The notes below the pieces were generated by a model that ran no database searches, was not told the origin of the DNA, and saw only the letters and a list, made by a program, of their open reading frames with translations. A program made the position numbers and the translations under genes. Shown here piece after piece: positions 56,057-64,000 of a DNA stretch of 64,000 nucleotides. How positions within the stretch are numbered: position 1 is the stretch's first letter; every line of letters begins with the position of its first letter. This DNA is from Gonatopus flavifemur (taxonomy: Eukaryota > Arthropoda > Insecta > Hymenoptera > Dryinidae), in the NCBI GenBank assembly GCA_018340375.1, contig JAFFJZ010000001.1:58458001-58522000 (forward strand). The letters are read 5' to 3'.

Positions 56057-56445
56057 GTCGGTGAGAAGACTTCCTACCACCATGAACGTAAATTCTCCAT
56101 CTATGATTCAATACGCACATGGTTGTCGCATGCGACACCGATGATATGGGGCTAAATTTCCAAAAGATGATTTTGCCCATTTCGCCGGATACACATCCCA
56201 GACAGCACTACCTGGTCTGAAATGTTTCCATTGGTGGTCTCAGAGTTGTCTTGATCCGGAGCAGACACCTCCAACTCACACATTTTTCAATACTCCTCGT
56301 CTTAACATAGGAACCTTCCAAAGTATAGCTGACCTGATCATCTGGTCAGCTACTTCGGAAGGCTCCATAATGCCCATCGAAATCTGTTCCAATTTTCGGG
56401 TTGAGAGCCATAGAGCATTAGACAATGGACTTTATTCTGCCACGT

Positions 56446-56790
56446 GGGTTTCAAATGACTAAGCAATGATTACAAATTTCAAATATATAATAATAAAGTG
56501 CACTGCTAGAATTTGGCTCTGAATATAAATCCAAAGCCAAGAACATATTCCTAAACATGAGAGAATAAGTTAGAAGAATTATTAACATTTGCAGGTTAAT
56601 ATGCTTATAATCGTTTGCATAGTTCTTGCAAATCATTTGCAGTTCCAATTCCATATACAAAGCTCAATTTTAGCAATGTACTTCATCACTGCGGGATTAA
56701 GATTTGTATTTATTGCTTATAGTTGATCAGAAAGTACGTAGCAAAATTTTGTCCGTTCCTTAAAGGACTCCATGATCCTTAACTGACTTT
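56446..56790 (+). repeat. dispersed repeat, copy 2
   Basis: Second copy of the sequence at 6866-7170, same orientation, with about 40 bp of extra sequence in the middle. Confidence 0.75.
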
Positions 56791-56857
56791 CAGGACGCTC
56801 GTCTTCGGGTCTATCGTGCATCGGGACAATTGTCTTTCGAGTCTATTGGGGCCTACC

Positions 56858-57040
56858 GCCGGAGCAGAGCTGCCAGATGGGCGATGCCGGTGGGAGGGAA
56901 TAGTACCCCCACCGTCGTTCATATACACACTCTGACCTCCACACGAACCCTACACACACATGTAACTTATATACGTGGGACAATAGAGGGGGTACAGTCC
57001 CCCTCAACGGCAATGCCTATCTGGCAGCTCTGCACCGGAG
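56858..57040. repeat. inverted-repeat element, GCAGAGCTGCCAGAT arms
   Basis: GCAGAGCTGCCAGATGGGC at the left is mirrored by GCCTATCTGGCAGCTCTGC at the right, with further pairing of 'gggtac'/'gtaccccc' blocks. The interior has a CA-rich stretch ('acacacatg'). Confidence 0.75.
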
Positions 57041-57097
57041 ATTCATGCTGGCGACTGTCACGCGCAACATTATTAGAAAGAAAAAGAGATTCGAGTT

Positions 57098-57566
57098 AAG
57101 CTGCCAATTCATGGGGCGTTGAGCATCGAGCGTCCAATTATTTCCCCAGATTTTTTCGACTCTCCAGCGTTGAAATTTATGAAGTTGGTTTCTTCCAACT
57201 TTCATCATTTCCAGCGTTAAAATTGATTCCCATAAATACCGCGTTTTATTCCTGGTCCTGGTTAAATTAATTCCTTTTTAGTAGTAATTCACTTTATGGC
57301 TTAATAACAGCAATACATCAAATGAGCATATAAATTAATTCCTTTCAATTCAGTTTATTGATCAACGGAATTATGTACAAGTTCTAATTAATTCCTTTCT
57401 GGCATATGAGGTTATGTGTCAATGTTGGAATTGGAATTTACTATTTTGATGCTCGATGCTTGACGCTCCATGAAAAGGTACCTGTGGCATTTCGCAATTC
57501 AGCGTCGAAAAAATCTGGGGAAATAATTGGACGCTCGATGCTCGACGCCCCATGAATTGGCAGCTT
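57098..57566. repeat. MITE with ~80-bp arms (AAGCTGCCAATTCATGGGGC)
   Basis: The left arm 57098-57180 and right arm 57490-57566 are close inverses, including 'cgtccaattatttccccagattttttcgac'-type blocks and GCATCGAGCGTCC. The sub-motif 'gctcgatgc' with 'tgacgct' recurs just outside the right arm (to about 57640), suggesting a second fragment. Confidence 0.75.
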
Positions 57567-57769
57567 GATGGGCCTTTTTCATGGCAGCTTCAGAGCCTGT
57601 CAGACCTCTCTTTTCTTCCAATGTTGACGCTTGATGCTGAAGCTCCCATGAAATAGGCCCCTTAGACTGGCCTTCCATAGCGAATTCTGCCATGCGTTCA
57701 ACACCGACGGAAACAATGGATTTCTAGTGATAATATTCGGCATGTTCTAGAACTAACCAGCCGTCGAGT

Positions 57770-58560
57770 TTTTTTATTCCAATGAGTTGGATTAGAACAC
57801 TCATAATGTCGAAATGCATTCGACGAATATGAGATATCTATATTACACTAGATCGCTAACACGCGTTAACCTCAATAGCACATCATATTATAAAATATGC
57901 TAAGAATATGATAGAAAAATCATAATATCCCTATCATATTTTGAGCATATTTTACAATGTTTGATGCTTTCGATTGCAGATATTTATGGCCCCTGGGGCC
58001 GAGGGCTATTGAGGAACCCTTTGCCGGTGAAACAGCATGAAACAGCACCTCCCTAGTTTTCCCTAGTTTCAAAAACCCATTGATTCTCGCCAAATTTCAT
58101 CTGAATTCAACAAAGATCTGATTGATCAAACAGACCTTCGTCCAATTCCAATGAGATTTGCCGGACATCAATAGGTTCCTTCAACCAGTAGTTCTCCCAT
58201 ATGAAAAATGAATAGTGGGGAAAATTTCATGCAGCAAAAGGTCAATACATAGCCTCGCAAAACCATGTATTGTAAATCGTACTTACCCTAGTGGAAATTT
58301 TGGACGGGAAAATATCAGGGCTCGACGAAGCATGCCTGATTTCCTATCGGGTCCTCATCAGGTTTCGCTACGGGGTTCCCTATTTCGCTCCAATTTATGG
58401 AAATCTCATCCGAACCCTATTTTACCCCTGCGTTACAGCCGTATTTGAATCCTATTAGGGAAATCAGATGGGTCCCTTGTAAGGGCCTCGTGAGATTTTC
58501 TTCACTCACGGTTTCCAGATTCTAACCTGATGAGGACCTTATTGAATATAGGAATTGCCC
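57770..58560. other. non-coding spacer
   Basis: No exon recognised. Moderately GC-rich for the window, with short repeats ('ccctagttttccctagttt'). Confidence 0.5.
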
Positions 58561-58562
58561 TT

Positions 58563-58620
58563 AGAGCATAGACTAGTGGAGCGAGCATTGCCTATGATTT
58601 CAATAGAAATAAGTGTGGTT

Positions 58621-58653
<33 letters not shown>

Positions 58654-58779
58654 CTCTTTTCATCCAATGAGATTTAAACAAAGATAGCACTGCCTAAAAG
58701 TCGGAACTCTCATTCTATCTTTAATTCAACCTAACCACACTTCTCCGTAGCCTTTGCTCGCTCCAGTATTATATGCTCT
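58563..58779. repeat. MITE carrying a (GA)n tract
   Basis: AGAGCATAGACTAGTGGAGCGAGCA at the left is mirrored by TGCTCGCTCCAGTATTATATGCTCT at the right, and 'aagtgtggtt' by 'aaccacactt'. A GA microsatellite (about 58626-58653) lies in the middle. Confidence 0.75.
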
Positions 58780-58804
58780 CAGGAAATGCCTGATCGAATT
58801 TCTA

Positions 58805-59018
58805 CACGGAGAGAAATTTGTAGTTAAATTTACTATGTTATTATTGTTCCCGAGGAACAGACTGAATTATGTCGGATTTTACTATGAAGGGCATATTTTC
58901 ACTATGGTACAACAATAGAATGCTGATCATATTTATTATGTTTTAGGCGGGAACCCGTCATAGTTCAGTCTGGGAACAATAATAACATAGTAAATTTAAC
59001 TACAAATTTCTCTCCGTG
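58805..59018. repeat. TA-flanked MITE, CACGGAGAGAAATTTG termini
   Basis: CACGGAGAGAAATTTGTAGTT at the left and its exact inverse at the right, TA at 58803-58804 and 59019-59020. The arms pair for about 65 bp. Termini resemble those at 6073-6338. Confidence 0.85.
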
Positions 59019-59539
59019 TACCAGGGTATTTAAACGCGCATGCTCGAAATAAGTCCTGAACCAATAGAACTCAATCTTTTATCGGGACCTTATTGAACGC
59101 AGGCGCATTTGAACGTTCCTTATCTAGTGTAATGTAGATATCTGTGGAATTATCATATCATACTCTTGATTAGTGAAATATGCATACTTGAATTATTCAA
59201 ATCATTTTTAAAACTTTCCGTTCAAGTCACTTACATACAAACGTTTTTGGATAAAAATCGATTGAAAATTTTCTTCTATTTGAGTTGACATACGATGCGC
59301 AGTTTATTGAACCTTCAATGACGGCTTCCACATATTTCCAAACGCTATATTCGAGCTCATGCCCCCTGGAGAACACGTAATGAATACAAATTTAGAGAAA
59401 TATCATCGAAGTTTCGAACTTCTCATTGATGGTTTAGAAGTTCTAGGGGATTTTAGTGAGTAACTAGTAACGAGCCCATCACATCTTTGAATTCCGTTCA
59501 ATTCCTTAAAAACTCCAGTCCATGGGAGCTAGCCTAAGT

Positions 59540-59802
59540 CCAGACAGCACACAAGAATCTCAAATGAATTCTGAAAAGACAACTTTTTTAGAATACGACG
59601 TGTTCCAAAAGGGTTTCAAAAGGATTCGATTCGTCAAAAATTTGCGAGTTCTGTCAGAATTCTCAAAAGAGTCTTATAGAATTCTGAAACAACTTGTAAA
59701 TGTCAGACAAATCGAATTGTTTTCAAACTCTTTAAGAACACTTTGTATTCCGAAAGTGTTCTTTTTTCAGAATTCATTTGGGATTCTTGTGTGCTGTCTG
59801 GG
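59540..59802. repeat. MITE, CCAGACAGCACACAAGAATC termini
   Basis: CCAGACAGCACACAAGAATC at the left is mirrored exactly by GATTCTTGTGTGCTGTCTGG at the right, followed by pairing 'aaatgaattctgaaaa'. The fragment 'ccagacagcac' also appears at 56200, probably another family member. Confidence 0.8.
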
Positions 59803-59829
59803 ACGGGCCTGAAGTAGTACGGGAAAAGT

Positions 59830-61380
59830 GACTGGAAAAATGATCGTGTAATTTGCTCATTGAGTGATTCTCATGGAAATTTTAATCTTATTTGGTGGTC
59901 TTGAAAGAACAACCCAATCAGGTCTGACACGATCATTTTTCTGACATCTTTGGAATCACCCGCATTTGCGGATTTTCATCTTCCCAGCTCATTAACCCAA
60001 GAGAAAGTGGGCTGGTTAAAAGAATTAGAAAAGAAAAATTATGAAACACCCAGAATTTCATGTGATTAGGTAATCATTATTATCTTGTAGATTTTTATGC
60101 ACACTCAGTATTCAACTCCATATGAAGTATAGAAGAATACAATATGTATTCATTATATAAGCGAATATGCTCCAAATATTTCGATGCAATGAAATATATT
60201 CTATTCAATTCGTACAATCCAACTGGTGAAATTTCCAGTGGAACCAATGCAATTTGGTATTTCATTCCAGTCGACCACGAAAAAAATTCCTTCTAAAAAT
60301 TTAGTAAATGTAACTGTAATTTTTTACAACCACTTTTTTCTGAATTTTCAGGGATATTTTGCTGAATTTTTCAAAAGAATGACTGAATTTTTAGAACACT
60401 TTCCGAAATTTAATCAAAATTGCTCAAAAATCAGTGAAATTTTTCTACAATTGAAGGAAAAATCATTTCTTCAATTTTGAGCATTTGTCAAGAATTCATT
60501 AATGACTGTTATCAAAATTCAATTTTCTTGATTTGACCCCTCATCCCCGAATCATCGTTGATACTTGCGAGTGGATCGATTTTCATCGTTGTACCTGCTG
60601 CACTGATTCGGTGCCTGCAGAGACTCTAATTCGAACAACATTGTATTTGAAATCACATAACTAAAGGGGTTCCACAGAACCACAGTCTACTGTTTCTGCT
60701 AATCCCATTAGAGATCAAAGATCTCATTCTTGAATTTTATACATGAAAATTGTATGCTTAGAATGAAACCATAAAATGATCCCGTGAATGAAATTTTTTC
60801 CCAAAAAACGTGTAGTCAATTACTCAAATTAAGTGACCAGATGTTATATTTGAACAGATGTAAAGAGATCGAAAATTTCAATTTCCGCACCGAGTGATAT
60901 TTGAGAATACCCATGAAAGATGATGAATTCAACTTCTCCGATTACCATAAGATCAGTACAATTTGTCGTTTCTGTATAAGTTTCAATATTTCTATTCCAC
61001 ATATATCTCAAATTTACTAATTGTTGAACTGGTTCTCATCCCAAGTATCTCCCAATATTCTGTACGTTTCATAAAAATTTTGTTCTTCATTCCAATTACT
61101 TAGAATGTATAGTTTTCTTCTTCGCATTAACAAATTTTCTGGAATACTGCCATGCAGTTCATACTCCATTCGATCGATTCATCTCCCAACTACTGATGCA
61201 CATCCTCTTTCTGAACGTAATTTATATCAAACACCGCGACTATACACAATAATTTTGATGCATCACCTTAAATCAACACATATATAATTCATAACATGCA
61301 CGATTCACTTCCTCACATTATTGTGAAAAATAATTGAAATAGTTATGATATCAATTCCTGTATCCTTTTTTCTCCTGGTC
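59830..61380. other. 3' flank of LDH D, no features
   Basis: AT-rich, no exon, inverted repeat or RNA gene recognised. No clear AATAAA for gene D was found close to its stop. Confidence 0.5.
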
Positions 61381-61381
61381 T

Positions 61382-63579
61382 TCAATTTTCATCTTCGTCT
61401 TCTTCCTCTTGAAGAATACCGCATTCTCGCAACACATTACGAATGTTGTCAGCACACGTCTGCACCGCTGTCTTCTCTTGGTCGGTCAGCTTCTGTCGTA
61501 CGGTCTGATACACACCCTCCCAACCAACGACACATGGTACCGACATGAAGACGTCCTTGTCCGTCCCGTGGGAGCAACTCTACGAACAGTTTCGTTGAAT
61601 GTTGTCTTTTCTAAAGTGCCGATCGTTAAGAACGCCAACATATAGGTATAAGGATTCAATGCGCTGTTAACGATACACGTTACCTGTATTCCTAGAGTAC
61701 GCAATCATATTGTACAACTGATGTTATCATTACTATCGTTGGACAGATGGTATAACGAATTCGTATTTTCGTTATAATGAGAATATCATACTAATATTCG
61801 TGTTGATTTGGAAACATTTTCAAATCTGGATTCAAACGTGGCTCAAAACGGATAGTCGTTTTTGGATCTCAAAGTTCTGGAGAAAGTTTGTATAATCTAA
61901 TTCATCAAGTATCTACAACTTTGATTCAATAAAGTGGAAATGGTCGGCCATAGAGCTATCGACCAATGGTCATGAGATTTCTTACAGAAAACTTTGATCC
62001 CGGATTTGAGCGTCTGAAACCTTCGGAGCAACGTCGCTTAATCGATTCCTAGGGTCAACCAAGCTTGGGCAACGTTTAATCAAAAGTTAAAACAGCAGCT
62101 TCCACTTCATTGATTTATGAATTGTTTGATAACATGAAATTATTTTTGGAATTCACAAATTTTCTTCAACACAAAACTTTCTTATTGAAACCAAATCAAT
62201 GATGAGAGTAATTTTCCATCCGGTCTATTATCTTTTTATATAAAAAATAAAATCATAAGACTCTTAATTAATTTTTCCCCTTGATGCTCTCATCGTTCGA
62301 ACATTGTGAAAGTTTCCGCATGAAGTCACGAATCAACGATATATATCATTCTAATAACGTTCTTCGTTCATCAATACTAATTGTATCAATTTCCGATCGG
62401 GAAACCTTCGTTGCGTAATGAGAATCATTATTGGAAGGAAGTATTTTTTGCGAATGTTCTCGAGTACAATATGATTTTTATATTCTTACATGGATGTACG
62501 TTGAAACCGGAAGGACGGTTTTGGTATGCCTGACGATGGCATCAACGATCTCAGATGTACAAAACCCGAGAGCCCAACAGCTCGGTCCTTTATCGCCTTT
62601 CATTTTACCAAGTTCTGCATCGCTGAAGATGATTATGCATAAGTATAATAGAAAAGTATATTACGATCTTTGGTCTTTCCGGCTGACCCATTGTAACCTC
62701 GGATATTGACCTTCCGTTCACAGCATTTGCAATCTCGTGCCACTTCTCAGGGTCGTCCTTCTCACCTATTCTTGGGTTTATGTCGCGAAGTCTGGTACCT
62801 GCCACATGAACACTCGACCATATGGGAACTGCATGCAATAAGACGGCAGATGTTAGAGATGAAGTACAATCGTTAAGCACTTAGGTATTGACAATATATT
62901 TGAATCCTATGGCTTATAACTCGAAAGGGATACATTTTTCGTAATCGATTTCAAGTATTTTCGGAATATCTTGAGTATAAATGCTGTTTTTCATTACACA
63001 ATGGATTCTGTTCCACACATGTTGCATTGTGGTACAAAACGTTCCCTAATGATATTATCATTTTATTACCAACGCTTTCACTCTTCATGTTTCTTAGAGG
63101 TGTGTCGACGATTGTTGGCTTTCATTGTTCTATCTTCTCAATTCTACAATTGACCTCGTTGAATGGTCATTCGGATGGTAATCGTTTCTTCCGTCAATTC
63201 ATACACGGGCAATTTGAAGAAAAAGAAAATAATTTCTTACCAGACTGATCTCCTTGAGCGCCGATGCTCATACAATTGATTGAAGTTCGTGCTAGACCAA
63301 GATTTTGACTCAATAGATCCTGAAATCTCGCTGTATCGATGAGAGTTCCAGTTCCGAGCACACGATTTGGAGGAAATTTAGAAAGTTTAAAAGTGACGTA
63401 GGACATCACGTCAACCGGTTGCGTTACAACGACGAGTACTGCTTTGGGAGAAAATTTAGCGATCGCTGGGATGATCCTTCGAAAAATTTTGATCTGATTT
63501 CTGATGTTGGGTTTCTGATCGGGAGGAGGTTCGCAAGCCGCGATAATCACCACGATTGAATTCTTCACCATGCTCACAT
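61382..63579 (-). CDS. LDH-family paralog D, predicted pseudoenzyme (5' end outside window)
   Basis: LDH-fold protein with about 262 residues visible. Exons: 63241-63579, 62711-62828, 62490-62622 and 61382-61579; all GT-AG with phases matching genes A-C. The first visible exon corresponds to the second loop exon of A, so two or more upstream exons lie beyond 64000. His195 is Gln in SIGAQGDQS. The catalytic loop (ACEPPPDQKPNIRNQ) is three residues shorter than in A and lacks Q102 and R109. The conserved VSNP is VTQP. Asp and Arg of IDTARFQ remain, as does the end motif FMSVPC. The C-terminus has an acidic tail (EEEDEDEN) absent from ordinary LDH. No stop interrupts the frame, so it seems to be maintained but not as a lactate dehydrogenase. 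Confidence 0.8.
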
Positions 63580-64000
63580 CTGTAAATCAATAATATTGTG
63601 CATACAATGAACGTATCGATGAACAGATAAAGTCAATCTTCCTCGTAGGAAAAAGGTGTTTCCGCACTGAAGAGAAAACAAAACGAACAAAGAACCCGTT
63701 AGGTAATCCATCCCTTCCGAGAAAATTTCAAAAATCGACTGCTAGAGCTGCGCAGAATACAAAAGTGTTTGACAACAGTTTAAATTTCTGTTCATACGTG
63801 ATTTCATTGTGAAAACACGGGAAGGAAGGACTTGAGTAATAGAGAAAGACAATTCCTGGTCATAGATTGGGGATAAGATTTTTATGGAAGAAAACGGTAA
63901 AAGAGACCTTATTGTGCGCACGCACAAGAGATTTTATGATACGGAGATGTCAGGGCAGATAAAACATAACGATCGAAAAGTGCTTGTGGTGCGCTTGTTA
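63580..64000 (-). other. intron of LDH D
   Basis: The sequence from the acceptor at 63580 to the window edge contains no LDH exon; the nucleotide-binding exons must lie further right. Confidence 0.6.

Noticed and set aside
48999..63579. C and D as ordinary dead pseudogenes
   Set aside because: No stop or frameshift, all splice sites intact and phases preserved in every visible exon; only the catalytic residues are changed.

Overview
The window is eukaryotic nuclear DNA, AT-rich, with GT-AG introns, TATA boxes and many small TA-flanked transposons. Gene B is a typical insect-like L-lactate dehydrogenase (LDH), so an insect is very likely. A hymenopteran is plausible from the repeat content, but that is only an impression.

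The main content is an array of four LDH-family genes, all on the minus strand and numbered here from the left. Gene A (8204-12952, 8 coding exons, 403 aa) keeps the catalytic residues and starts with a basic, acid-free leader that looks like a mitochondrial targeting peptide. Gene B (14988-17669, 4 coding exons, 332 aa) is the canonical enzyme; a TATA promoter and a non-coding first exon lie 4.5 kb upstream, with an ERR-type AAGGTCA element. Gene C (48999-55547, 6 exons, 348 aa) and gene D (61382 to beyond 63579, 5' end outside the window) keep the LDH fold and intact splicing. Both have lost the catalytic histidine and the catalytic-loop arginine, so they look like pseudoenzymes. The four genes share one ancestral intron grid but have each kept a different subset of introns.

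The rest is mostly transposon-derived. There is an apparently intact mariner-type (DD41D) element with ~400-bp terminal inverted repeats at 26509-28540. A relic of another DNA transposon lies at 46712-48210. Two copies occur of a composite repeat (three 142-bp units plus a tRNA-like SINE module). About twenty MITE or foldback elements are present, several nested with clean TA duplications. Besides LDH there are only promoter-like hints of other genes: a minus-strand TATA plus first exon at 5689-5800, a minus-strand TATA with an unrecognised cysteine-containing reading frame at 28914-29352, and a plus-strand TATA plus donor at 41201-41314.

Reading: an LDH gene family expanded locally, one member kept the housekeeping role, one probably moved to mitochondria, and two were freed from catalysis but kept open. 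All functional statements come from reading the sequence; no searches or expression data were available.
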